Below are positions 31,084 through 41,797 of a DNA stretch of 64,000 bases, one piece after another; within the stretch, counting starts at the first letter, position 1, and each line of letters opens with the position of its first letter. Source of the stretch: Micractinium sp. NFX-FRZ (taxonomy: Eukaryota > Chlorophyta > Trebouxiophyceae > Chlorellales > Chlorellaceae); contig JAPTJF010000256.1 in NCBI GenBank assembly GCA_029339195.1, positions 23,858 through 87,857 of the forward strand. Direction: 5' to 3'. The translations under genes and the position numbers were made by a program. Under the pieces are notes generated by a model that was given only the letters and a program-made list of their open reading frames with translations, had not been told where the DNA came from and made no database searches.

Positions 31084-34000
31084 TCAGCGCCGGGGGCGCA
31101 CGTTGCGGGCCGGCCTGCCCCGGCCGCGGCTGCCGCTGCTGGCGCCGCCGTTGGCTGCGCCCGCGTTGCCGCCATTTGGGATGATGGCTTGCAGCGCAGG
31201 CGGCAGGCCGGCATGGGGGTCGGAGGCAGCAGCTGCAGCCATGGCCATGGCGTGGCCTGCTGCCTGCCGCATGGCCGCCTGCTGCATCGACGACAGCCCG
31301 CTGCTGCCGGCTGCCGCCATAGCCGCTGCCATGGCCGGGTTCAGCCCATATGGCGGGCGGAGCAGCGGGTTGGAGCCCGCTGCCGCCGCCGCCGCTGCTG
31401 CTGCGCTGCCAGGGCCTCCGCCGGCGCCCGAGGCGCTGCCCGGGCCGTGCTGCTTGCCTGTATGGCTGGCGACTGCTGCCATGGCTGCCTGCATCTGAGC
31501 CATCTGAGCTGCCATGGCTGCATTCATCGGGATCATGACTAGGGGCAGGCCATTGGTGCCCCCCGCCACAGGAGCCCCGGCCGCTGCTGCCGCCGCCGCC
31601 GCGGCACCTCCGGTGCTGGGGGCTGCGGCAGCGGCTGGGGGCTGGGCACCCTGCTGCTGCTGCTGCTGCTGCTGGGGCTGCGCTACTGCGGCAGCGGGCG
31701 CCTGCTTGCTGCCTGCTGCGCCTGCTGGGGCGCCTGCTCCCGCCGGCGGCGCGCTGGAGGGGGTGGGCGCTGTTGCCGCGGCTGCTGCTGCTGCTGCTGG
31801 CGTGGCTGCTGCCACCGCAGCCGGCTTGGCCACGCTGCCAGGGGCCACACTAATTGCAGGAGCGCCGCCGGCAGCTGCAGGCGCCGAGACGGCACTGGGC
31901 AGCATGAGGCTGTTGGCTGGAGAGCCGAGGCTTGGCACTCCCGCTCCTGCTGCCGCCGCCGCTGCGCTGCCGCCCCCGTTGCTGACAAAGGCGGGGGCCG
32001 AGGCTGCACGCGCGACAGAGGCACGGGCCGACCCCGGCTGCTTGCTGCGCTCGCCCTTGGAAAGCTTGCTGGTCTGCACCTTGTTGCGCTTGACGGCAGC
32101 GCCGAGCACCGCCTCGTACCGCGACCGCTCCTCAGCCTCCATCTGCTGGTGGCGGGCCAGGTAGGCTTCGTCTGCGCAGGAGGGGTGAGGCAGCAGGGGG
32201 CAAACAGACATGCACATGTCAGAACCAAAGGTGGAGGCAGATGGATGGATGGGGGGACGGGAGGGAGGGCCGGGTGCCGGAACGCAGTGCACGGTTGGCG
32301 AGCGGGCCGCAGTGCAAGGGCAGGGCAGGTGGGAAGGCGCTGCAGTGGCGCTGGCACCATCGCACAGGGCTGGCAGCTGCAGCAGGGCCGAGGGCCAGGC
32401 AGGGTGGCGTCCTCACCCGAGGAGTCCTCGTCGCTGCTGCCCTCCCCGAGGCACAGGGCGTCAATCGCCTCCCGGGCAGCCTTCTCGTCGGCACCTGCAG
32501 GGGGGGACGGAACCAACGGCAGCCCCAGGGCTTAAGAGGTGCAGACAGCTCGAGCACGGAGCACCGCAAGACAAAGAGGGAACCATTTTTTTTGCACACC
32601 CAGGCGACGCAGTGCACCACGGCTGGCACCGTTCCCCGCCCTCCTCAACACTGCCGCCAGCTCACCCTCCTTCTTCTGCGCCCCATACGCCTCGATGGCC
32701 GCCTGCCGCTTCTTGACCTCCGTGGTGGGCAGCAGGCGCACGCGGGGCGTGTCAATCGTCTTGACCTGCAGTGGAGAGGGCTCAACTTAGGGTTGAGAAC
32801 ACGGGTGGCTGCACTGGGGGTGCAGGCAGCAGGCGGACCCCGCAATGGATGACGAGGCAGGCACACGGACTGGCAAGAGCGGCGAGGCATTGCCCGCTTC
32901 CGTGCGCAACCACACACTGCCTGCAGCCCGTTGGCTCCCGCCTCCTCTCTGCAAACTACCAAACTACCAGAGCACTAAACAAGCCTGCCCTCCCCTCCAC
33001 CCCCAACATTGCTCCCTGGCACCCACCTGCGCGCGCTCCACAAACTTGGGCGCCCCCAGGGGCGTCAGGATCTCCCCCATGTCGTACTCCTGCAAAAAAA
33101 ATTTAAGGTTGGATGCAGTGGAAGTGAGCCAAGCCTGGTGTTGAGCTGTGAAGCATGCACACCGCAGCCCACACTGTCCTCCTGCCCGTGCGATCATTCA
33201 GCAACGCTCCATACAAAAGTGCTGGCACTGTTGTCACACCCCAGCCGGCAGGCACCCGGCCGGCTCCCACCCTAAACCCCTTCCCCTCTGCCTCCTCCAC
33301 TGCCCCTGATCACTCACCGGTACGCGCCGCCGCTTGCCCAACGAGTGGTCCCTGTAGAGCGAGCCGCTGCGGGGGGTGCCCCGCGGCGTGGCGCCACCGC
33401 TGCGTGGCGTGAAGCCGCCGCCGCGCCGCGCCGCCGACCCGGCCACGCCGCGGTAGCCGGGCATGCGCAGGGCCTGCATGCGGTGCATCGCTGCCTGCGC
33501 GGCGGGACGCTGCATGGCCACCAGCTGGCGCCGCAGGGAGGACAGCTTTTGATCCAACAGCTCAAGCGCAGCATGCACCTCGGCTGGAAAATCATCGGTA
33601 TCCATTGCAGCCGGCAGGCCTTCTGCTGCTGCTGCTGCTGCTGCTGCCTGCCCGCCGACGCCGCCTGCTGCTGCATCGGCATCTGCCGCCTGCTGCCGCG
33701 CCCCCAGCGTGCTGTGCGCTGCAATGAACGGGTGCTGCAGCAGCCCGGGTAGCTCGCACTTGGGCAGCGTGCGATGCGGGCGGTGCTGCCACTGCCGCGG
33801 TGCCGCTGCTGCGGGAGCGTCGTGCTCAGGCTTCTCAGCGACAGCAGCGGAGGGCTGCTGCTGCTGCTGCTGCTGCTGCTGGGCTGCAGGCTGCGCAGCT
33901 GCAGCCGGCTGCTGCCTCCCGGCGGCTTGCTGCTGCTGCTGTTGCTGCTGCTCCGCCGCTGCCGCCGGCGGCTGCCCAGCCTGCTGCAGCCCTGCCTCTC

Positions 34001-36243
34001 GCTCCACCTCTGCTGCTAGCTGCTGCCGATACCGCTGTTTCTGGTGGTGCAGCTCGGTCAAGCGGTGCTCCAGCCACCGCACCCGCCACTCCACGCCCCG
34101 CCGCACCGACCGCCACTCCCGAGAGTGTGGCGCCTTGCTTTGGCTGTCGGCGCCGGCATCCGTCGCCACAGCAGGCTGCTGCGCGTCCTGCTGCGGCCGC
34201 TCCCGCTGCCCCTGCTGCTGCTGCGCGTCCTGGGCTGCTGCTGCAGCGCCTGCACTGGTGCCACAGCCGGCCCAAGCCCACGCCTGCACCAACACTGCCT
34301 CCCGGTCTGCTGCCTCCAGCAGCTGCTGCGCCTGCTGTGCCTGCTGTGGTGCGCTGCCCTCCGCCACGTCATCGCCCTCCATGTCAGTTTCCTCATAGCT
34401 GCTGTACCCCGCTGGATCCGCCCCATCCTCTGCTGGCCCATCCACCAGCATAGGCTCTGACTCAGCCTCTGTGGTGGCGGTGTCAGCTGTCGACTGAGTG
34501 CGCAGCAGCGTGGCAGCTGTCGCGCCGGCGGTGCCTGCACCAAAGGGTGGCCAAGTGGGCATGGGCGGCGAGGGTGTGAGGCAGGGCCAACAGGCAGGCA
34601 GGCGGGCAGGCAAACAAGCAGGTGCAGCGCAGGCGGGCACGCTCGTAAGCCATGCAAGGCCATGCACCATGCCACTCACGCACAGCTGGCAATCATCACA
34701 AGCAGCAGCACCCATGCGCAGCCTCTTACCGCTGCGGTACAGGCTGGACGGCACCGCCTGGCTGTCTGCCGGCATGGGCTGCACAGAGGCGGGTGCTGCT
34801 GCTGCGGCTGCTGCGGCGGCGGCTGCTGCGGCTGTGGCGGCCGCCAGCGCAGCCACCGCCCGCCGCCCCTCAAGCTCCATCTCAGCCAGGAGCTTCTTCC
34901 CAGCCTTCTGCATGCCTGTGGCCTGCGGTGCAGAATAAGAGGAGCAAGCAGAGGGTGATGAGCCACGTCTAGGCGTGACCGGCCGGCAGTACATGCTGTG
35001 GCTAGAAATCAAAATGGAAATGCAACCTTGCCTGGCCTCCAGGCTGCAGCCGCTCCCCGCAGCAATTGTCCTGCCACATAAAAGTCACGCTGCACACTGT
35101 CCTGCACAGACGAAAACTCCTACCGGCGACCAGAGTCTGGCATGCTCCATCCCCAACGCCACTGTCCACTGCACCCATGCCCCATTGCTTCCCGCCTCCG
35201 TGCGCACCTGCTTGTGCACCCGGCTGCGCTTCTGGTTGTACTTGAGCGCATTGCTGCAGATGAGCTCAAAGTCCTTCACCACCGCCTGCCAGGTGGCGTA
35301 CCGCTGCCCCCGGATCTTCCCGCGCATCACCTGCACGCAGCACGCAGGCCGGCGTGGGACGATGCTGGCAGTGAGCAGAGGCGCAAGGAGGCGGGCTGGC
35401 AGGCCTGGCAGCAGCTCAGCATGTGCGCTCGCATGGGCTGCTCTTCGGGCTATTGCTGAGCAGCAAAGAACGGCGCAAAGCAGCAACAGCAGCCTGTGCT
35501 GCAGCAGCAAACACGCCGGCAAGCAGCATGCTTGCACGTCTCCCAGCCTGCACCACAGCTGGTCCCCAAACTCGGACACGCACCTCGAAGCACATGGGGT
35601 GCTTGATGATTTTGTAATACTTGGGTGCTTGGGTCTCCAGCACCGGGTGCCGGAACCAGCCCTCTGTATCCAACTGCATCATGCGAGCAAGCAGTGCCTC
35701 CAAGTCCGCCGTTGCCGCCGCCACTGGGCTGGCTGGCGGCGGCGGCGCGGGCTGCTGCGCCGCTGCGCCGCCTGGCGACGCTGCCGGCGGCGTTGCAGCC
35801 GCCTGTGCCGCAGGGGTGGGCACCACGGCCTGCTGCTGCTGCTGCGAGGTTGGTGCGCCGCCTGCCAGCCCAGGCGCACGCGCCACCGTCCCGGCACCGG
35901 CGGCTGCCGCCGGCTTGGCTGCAGCCGCGCCGCCTTGCTGCTGGCGCATGTCGTGCCCCGCGGCCAGCACAGCGCCGTTTTGAAGCGCCTTGAGCAGGTG
36001 GGGGACCGGGGGGGAGGTGGCCCCGTTCGGCACTGCTCCCGCTGCTGCAGGAGCGGGAAGCGCCGAGGGCTCGTGGGGCAGCGGCATGCTGCCCGCCGAG
36101 GCTGGAGCCAGGTCCGCGAGGTGCGGCTGCTGCTCTAGGGGCCCAAGCTCCGAGCTGCCGGCGGGCATCGGCGGGCCGAGGCCTGCGGAGCCTGCGAGTC
36201 CCCGCTGGGCTGCTGATGGCGCCAGGCGCTCATGGCTGGACAT
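31084..36243 (-). CDS. Bromodomain-containing chromatin protein
   Basis: Eight exons: 36243-35584, 35330-35208, 34922-34730, 34534-33318, 33089-33027, 32765-32666, 32494-32417 and 32171-31084; 3522 nt, 1173 aa. A single bromodomain spans about residues 178-290: LEALLARMMQLDTEGWFRHP, APKYYKIIKHPMCFE, TWQAVVKDFELICSNALKYN with the acetyl-lysine-binding Asn252, then KAGKKLLAEM. The intron after CFE cuts the ZA-loop side of the domain. Further on come a predicted coiled-coil segment rich in Arg/Gln, the motif EILTPLGAPKFVERAQ, and long Ala, Gln and Pro tracts. The C-terminus is basic and RG-rich (SRGRGRPARNVRPRR), suited to nucleic-acid binding. It should read acetylated histones. I cannot assign it to a named complex. 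The start at 36243 is the first ATG after the last in-frame region without similarity; an upstream start is possible. Confidence 0.85.
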
Positions 36244-36551
36244 ACAGGCGGGGCATAGGGAAGCGGAGCCCGCTGCGATCGGAGCACTGTAGAACCTCTG
36301 GAGAGGGGGCCGGCAAACGCGGCGAGGAGGGCCACAGGGTGTCGTCGCACAGCGTAATTTTGGGTCCAGGATGCCCGAGCCCGCTGGGTGGCGGTGCCAA
36401 ACCCAGGGCAGGGTTTGCGAGGGACCCTGCAGCGCTGGCAGCAGCAGAAGGCCAGCTGGGAATTGCGGGCCCCTGCAGCGCCCAATTGCGCCCCAGCTGC
36501 ATCCCTGCCTCTTGCACCGCTCGCACGGCAAAAGGGGGCACTCCGAGCGTG
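36244..36551. promoter_or_regulatory. Divergent promoter region of the bromodomain gene and LTO1
   Basis: 308 bp separate the two ATGs, so the genes likely share a bidirectional promoter. No specific element can be named. Confidence 0.45.
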
Positions 36552-38640
36552 ATGTTGGTGGCTAGCCGAGCGGTGCCCCTCTGGGCAGCGCCTGGCGCTG
36601 CCTGCAGGCGGCCTGCGGCGCAGCAAGGGATCTTCTTGAAATCCCGCAGAGCGACACGCTGCTCGGCAGCGAGCGGAGACGAGGGTCAGGGGGAGGCGTC
36701 TGGGCGGGACCTGGCAGCGGAGGAGCAGCCGCCGCCGCCGCAGCAGCCACACAAGCAGGTGCGCAGCACTGAGCATTGTGTCTGCTTGGACAAGGCTACA
36801 TGGTGAAGTAGTTGAATGCCATGGCTGCTCAGCAAGTCAGCCAGGTGACCACCCCGGCCAGCCACCAGCGAGCGCTGCTGCACGAGAGGCACTCGCATAG
36901 CTTGGCGCTGCTCCTGGTGTGGCCCTCCTGCTGCCTCAGCCACACACACCACCGCCCTGCTTCTTCCCGCGCAGATGCCCTACCGTGCCATTGCGGCCCT
37001 GGCAGCTGTGGGCGTTGCTGACACCAGCTACCTCACCGCCGTCAAGCTGCTACACCTGGCCCCCGCCTGCCCGCTGACCGGCGGCTGCGCCAACATCCTC
37101 ACCTCTGACTACTCCAACCTTTTTGGGATGGTGCCGCTGGCGGTGGTGGGCCTCGCAGCGTACGCGGGCATGGGGCTGCTGGCGTGGCGCGGCTCCGCCG
37201 CCGCAGCTTCGGGCAACGACGCCGCCGAGGCGCCCTTCCGCACCGCCGTGCTCGCCGGCGGCCTCGCCATGGCCTCCACCTCCGCCTTCCTCCTCTACAT
37301 CCTCTTCACCCAATTTTCCGGAGAGCTCTGCCCCTGGTGCATGGGCTCCGCCGCGCTCAGCTTCAGCATTGCAGGGGCAGCGGCCTCGGGCCTGCGCCAG
37401 CGAGAGCTGGAAGACGCGTTTGCCCCTGGGGCGGGCGTCGTCGCCACCACTCTGCTCCTCATGTTCCTGGGCCTCGGCTCCCCCAATGGCTCCTTTGCCG
37501 CCGGCAGCTACGACCTGGACTACGCGCTGCCAGCTGTCACCACGGACAGCCCCCCGCGGGCGGTGGCGCTGGCGCAGAAGCTGCGCGACGGCGGCGCACG
37601 CATGTACGGCGCCTTTTGGTGCAGCCACTGCTACGACCAGGTGATGAGCGCAAGAGGGTGTGGGCTGTTGCATTGGTGGTTGATTCTTCCGCAGTGTGGT
37701 GTTGCATTCCACTCTCGTGCAGCCACTGCTGGGAGCAAACGACGGGGCATGGGCTGATGCATGCTCGAGCTTAGGTGTCAGTCACCAACCGTAGCCGACT
37801 GCTGGGAAGCCCAGCCCTACGACCAGCTCCATAGGTTGACGCGCTGCTGCTGTGTATCGGGAGGTTCTCGTAGAGGGCTGTCCAAAGGCCCTTGTTGCCA
37901 GGTGGCGCTGCCACTCACAACACATGCCCCCCTTGCGCCCCCCCGTGTGCTGCGAGCAGAAGCAGACGTTTGGGTCAGCGGCCATGGCGGCTTTCCCCTA
38001 CGTGGAGTGCTACCCTGAGGGCCTGCACAAGGTGGGGGCCTCCCTTTGCATGGCACACAACTCCCTTTGTGCGAGCGGCGGTCTGGAGCCTGCATGGGGC
38101 GGGTGTGCCAGCTTGCCTGCCCCTGTATGTATGTGCGTGTAATGGGTGGTGGGTGGCGTGCCGGGTTGCTGGGGTGGTGGTGGCAGGAGCCGAGGCTGCC
38201 ACCCGGGGGTGTGGTTTGGGCGTGCTGGCTGCGCTGTGCCGTCAAGGTGCTAAGCATGCAGGCAGGGCGTCGCGAATGCATTTGCTTGGTGTGGGCAGGC
38301 GCGCTACCCTGGCTCTCCTGCCTGCACCCCTGGAACAGTACATCTACCCATCATTGGTCATGCTCTTCCACCCGCCCCGGCCACTGTCCCCACCGCCCGC
38401 CCCTCCTCACCCCGCAACTTTCCCCCGCCCCTCCTCCACACACACCCCCGCCTGCCTCCGCAGGACACCAAGATGGCAGAGGTGTGCCAGGCGGCCCCCG
38501 GCGGGCTGACCGGGTTCCCCACTTGGGTGATGCCCGGGGGCGAGCAGCTTGTGGGTGAGCAGACGTTTGATCAGCTGGAGGCAGCGCTCGAGAAGGCACT
38601 TGCCAGCAGCAGCAGCAGCACCGTCGCCGCCGCCTCGTGA
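36552..38640 (+). CDS. LTO1: LTO1: thylakoid VKOR-thioredoxin fusion oxidoreductase
   Basis: Four exons: 36552-36758, 36975-37640, 37960-38031 and 38464-38640; 373 aa. Residues 1-45 (MLVASRAVPLWAAPGAACRR...) form a clear chloroplast transit peptide. The vitamin K epoxide reductase domain follows with several hydrophobic helices, the loop cysteines in ACPLTGGCAN (Cys101, Cys107) and the active-site CPWC (Cys188, Cys191). A fused thioredoxin-like domain has the CxxC motif FWCSHC (Cys285, Cys288), GFPTWVMPGGEQ (cis-Pro region) and a Ser/Ala tail. LTO1 introduces disulfides into thylakoid-lumen proteins and is needed for photosystem II assembly in plants. All catalytic cysteines are present. Exon joints are all phase 0. 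The gene is head-to-head with the bromodomain gene. Confidence 0.92.
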
Positions 38641-39073
38641 GCCTGTCTGCTATACTGAACAGGCTGCTGCCCAGGCCGTGCAAGCAACAGCTTGCCCGGC
38701 CCCCCTTGGCTTCCCTTTTGCTGCGCTCTCCCCCTGCCCTGCTCGCTTCTGGTCCCAGCTCGCTCCTCCCGCCTCCCTGCTCCTTGCCCACATCTCATTT
38801 CATCGGCTGTTCTCACCTGCGTTTTTTCCTGCACTGCTGAAGACTCTCGTGTGCTTGCATTTACAATGCTGAGGGGCTTGCCTCTCAGCGTACCGACTGG
38901 TTGATTACTCGTCATTGTCAAGAGTCAGTTCTCAGAGTCAAATTCAGAGTCACTTCAAACAAATTACGCACACTGGACACACACGCACACACGCACACAC
39001 GGGAGGACGGTGGCCCACGAGGCAGGGCCAGGTGATGCACACGGCAAGCATTCAAACATGCTCAGGCACGCGC
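38641..39073. other. Convergent intergenic region of LTO1 and ARP7
   Basis: 433 bp between facing stops. A short CA-rich repeat (ACACACGCACACACGCACACAC) lies at about 38979-39000. Otherwise it appears to be 3' UTR sequence. Confidence 0.4.
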
Positions 39074-41597
39074 TCACACACACTTCTTGAGCACCGCCGC
39101 TGGCCCCGCCTCCTCATAGTCCGTCTTGGTGAGAAAGCCGCCTGACTGGGAGAAGCACACGCGTGCCAGCACGGCACCGCCCATCCAGGCCGCATGCCGC
39201 AGCGTCCCCTCGGGCATGTACTCTGGGATGCCACACAGCCCGGGGGAGAGCTGAGCTGGCGCCAGCGAGGCGACCTCACGCAGCAGGCGGGCGCCCACCC
39301 CGGGCACCGCGCTGCCGCCGCCACACAGCAGCATGCTCTCGACCCAGGCCTGGTGGGGGGAGGGGCGGGGCATTGCGGTCAGAGAATGACATGATCTGTA
39401 GATGAGGAAGATCTACTGGGCGGGACCATGCGCTTCCCTCAGGGAGCGGCAGGGGAGGGCCGGAGGTGCAAAATCAAAGCTTGAAAAGTCAACACAATCC
39501 TGAAAGATGTGGACAGCGTGTGCTAGTACTCCCAAAGGCCTGCAGAAGGATGGGGCCAGGGACGCCAGGGGTGCGGGGCAGCAGCATCATGCAGAAGCCA
39601 CGCCCAGCCTGCCTGCCAGCAGGCACCACCGCCCCCTGGTCTCACCACCCACCCAGGCACCCCCCCATCCCGGCCGCACCTTTCGTGTGTCCTTGTCCCC
39701 CTGTGCCGTGGCTGCTGTGTACACCGCCTGTGAGAGGCGGGACAGGTCCAGCCCTAGCTGCCCTCCATCCATCAGCGCTTCCCCAAGCGCCAGGCCCTCC
39801 CGCTCTATCGTGATCGTCTGCCCGTCTGGCAGTGTGTGCGTGGTCGGCTCCACAGCTGCTGATGCTGCATCCTCTGCACTGCCCGCCACCCGCGCGATGC
39901 TGCGTGCTAGGTCTTCAAGGGGCGCTGCTGCTGTGAATGGCAGGCTGCTGCTGCTGCCACTGCTGCCTATGCCGCCGATGCTGATGCCGCGGGTCGCCAG
40001 CTGGCGGCCCAGCTGCTGCGCTATCTGCTGCATGCCGTAGGGCAGGCGCTGCGCCGTGGAGGGCTGCGCCAGGCCTTCCAGCACGGGCACCACATCTGCA
40101 TGCAGCAGCAGCGGCAGCAGCAGGAATGCATGTGAGCAGCCAAGCAGCAGCGGCGGCAGCAGCAGCAGCAGCAGCGAATGTGAAGCAGCCACGCAGCGCC
40201 AACAGCGACAGCAGCAGCAATGCGTGCGCGGCAGTAAGGATGCAGCACTGAGCGTGCAACACTTGCATCCAGGTAAGTGGCACCACTGCTGCATCCCAGT
40301 GAGTGTGCATCACTAGATGAACAGCACCAGCAAGCAGAGCGAAAGCCAGGGCAGCAGGAGCAACACGCGGTGAAAAGGGCACCTAGGGAGGCACCCACAC
40401 AATTTTAACCCTGCCTGTCCACTCAGCAAACAATGCGTCCAGGAACCACAGTGAGCCAACACGACGGGCGGCCCGCTCGCCCGCCCAACAGAACGCAAGG
40501 CAGGCCAGGGGTCGCACCTATCTTGCTGTAGCCAATGTCGACCACCGTGCCGCTGAGGCGCCCCAGCGCATACAAGGACAGCACCGCCTGGTCAGCAGCG
40601 TAGTACCTGCACAGCACAGCACAGCACAGCACAGCACAGCACAGCACAGCACAGCACAGCAGTTGGTGGTGCTGCCCGCAAGACAAGAACAGACAGGCCG
40701 CAGCAGTACTCACCCTACCTGCCAGCCCAGCTGGGGCTGTGGTGCCGGGCAGGGGTTGCGAGGCAGTGCACGCAGCCAGCAGCGAGCACAGCGTTGCCTC
40801 TGCAGGGTCCACCCTACTCACGTGCCCCTCATCCCACTGCACTTTGCCCAGTGCGTTGCCACCTTGGACGACAGTGCATTTGGCCCACCCATTGCGTGCG
40901 CACCCTGAGAGGTTGAACACCTCGAACATGAGCTGGCACAGGCGCTCCCGCTCGTCTCGGCTCACAAAGTTTGGCTCCGCCAGCAGCAGGCCGCCCTCCT
41001 TGCCACGCAGCCACCCAATCTGCAGGCGGAGACAAACATCACTGTGAGTGAGAAATATGCAGGTAGAAGAGTGTGCACGTGTGCGGCGCCTGCGTCCTGC
41101 ACCTGCGAGCGGTGCGGCCTTGCCCCATGCAAGGACCCTGCACAGCACCCAGTCCACCGCATAGCCTCCCTGTGCTTGCCCCTCCCTGGTTGCCCACCCG
41201 ATCATATAACACGTGGTCCAGGCAGGCCTCCAGCACATCCCAGTCTGTGATGGTGCCCTGTGTAAGCGGGTGCACGACTTGCTCTGAAGGGCTCGCCGCC
41301 GCCACCGCCGCTGCCGCCGGTCCGCCATGTAGCCCGGCGGGTGTGGCGGGCTGCGGCGCGTTGGGATCGCGCAGCACGGCCTCCGATGCGGTCACCTGCG
41401 GGCATTGGGGACGCCGTCGGGTGAGCGGAGTGCCAAGACCGCAGTTCAATCGGGGGCTGCAGGCACACCCCCACAACGCAAGCATAACATTGGATCGCAG
41501 CCTTACGCACCACCCAGGGCTCCTGATCGTTTGGGAAGGGGTCCGCTTTGCCGGCCCGCAGGAAGCGGCTGCCCAGGTCCACCACTGCGACATCCAT
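39074..41597 (-). CDS. ARP7: Actin-related protein 7 (ARP7)
   Basis: Six exons: 41597-41511, 41395-41198, 41019-40904, 40606-40518, 40095-39680 and 39349-39074; 1182 nt, 393 aa. The start MDVAVVDLGSRFLRAGKADP matches the ARP7 opening, where the actin phosphate-1 loop is altered. Next come HPLTQGTITDWDVLEACLDH, EGGLLLAEPNF, LCQLMFEVFNLSG-YYAADQAVLSLYALGR, SGTVVDIGYSKIDVVPVLEG (second nucleotide loop) and LLCGGGSAVPG near the C-terminus. ARP7 is a plant nuclear actin-related protein found in SWI/SNF-type chromatin remodelling complexes. The region after LATRGIS holds a Ser/Gly/Ala-rich insertion. The last acceptor (CACCAG) is ordinary but poorly pyrimidine-rich. The gene shares a 200-bp divergent region with the next gene. 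Confidence 0.87.
40610..40661. repeat. (ACAGC)n pentanucleotide microsatellite in ARP7 intron 3
   Basis: About ten perfect ACAGC units abut the 3' splice site of ARP7 intron 3. On the sense strand they read (GCTGT)n directly before the CAG acceptor, so the repeat itself supplies the pyrimidine tract. Confidence 0.9.
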
Positions 41598-41797
41598 GGT
41601 GCAAGCCTGGACCTCACAACAGTACAAAAATGTGCAGAAGGAAATGAGTGTCACGGAGGAGCGCGCCGGCGCCCGCATGCTGAGCGTGGCTACCTTCGTA
41701 TGTAGCTTGCCCTGCAGCTTGTCCGGCACCACAGCTCACAGCACTTCCATCTTAATTCCGCAGGTATGTGCAACTGATCAACGCAGCGCTAGTGCCG
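41598..41797. promoter_or_regulatory. Compact divergent promoter between ARP7 and the EF-hand/SAM gene
   Basis: Only 200 bp lie between the two start codons chosen, so it must serve both genes if both starts are right. Confidence 0.4.

Noticed and set aside
31560..31860. Ala/Gly/Cys-rich plus-strand frames opposite the bromodomain gene
   Set aside because: They are complements of GCN and CAG codon repeats of the minus-strand gene, with no independent signals.
33840..34000. Cys-rich plus-strand translation resembling a metal-binding repeat
   Set aside because: It arises from CTG/TGC repeats that encode polyGln/Ala on the true (minus) strand.
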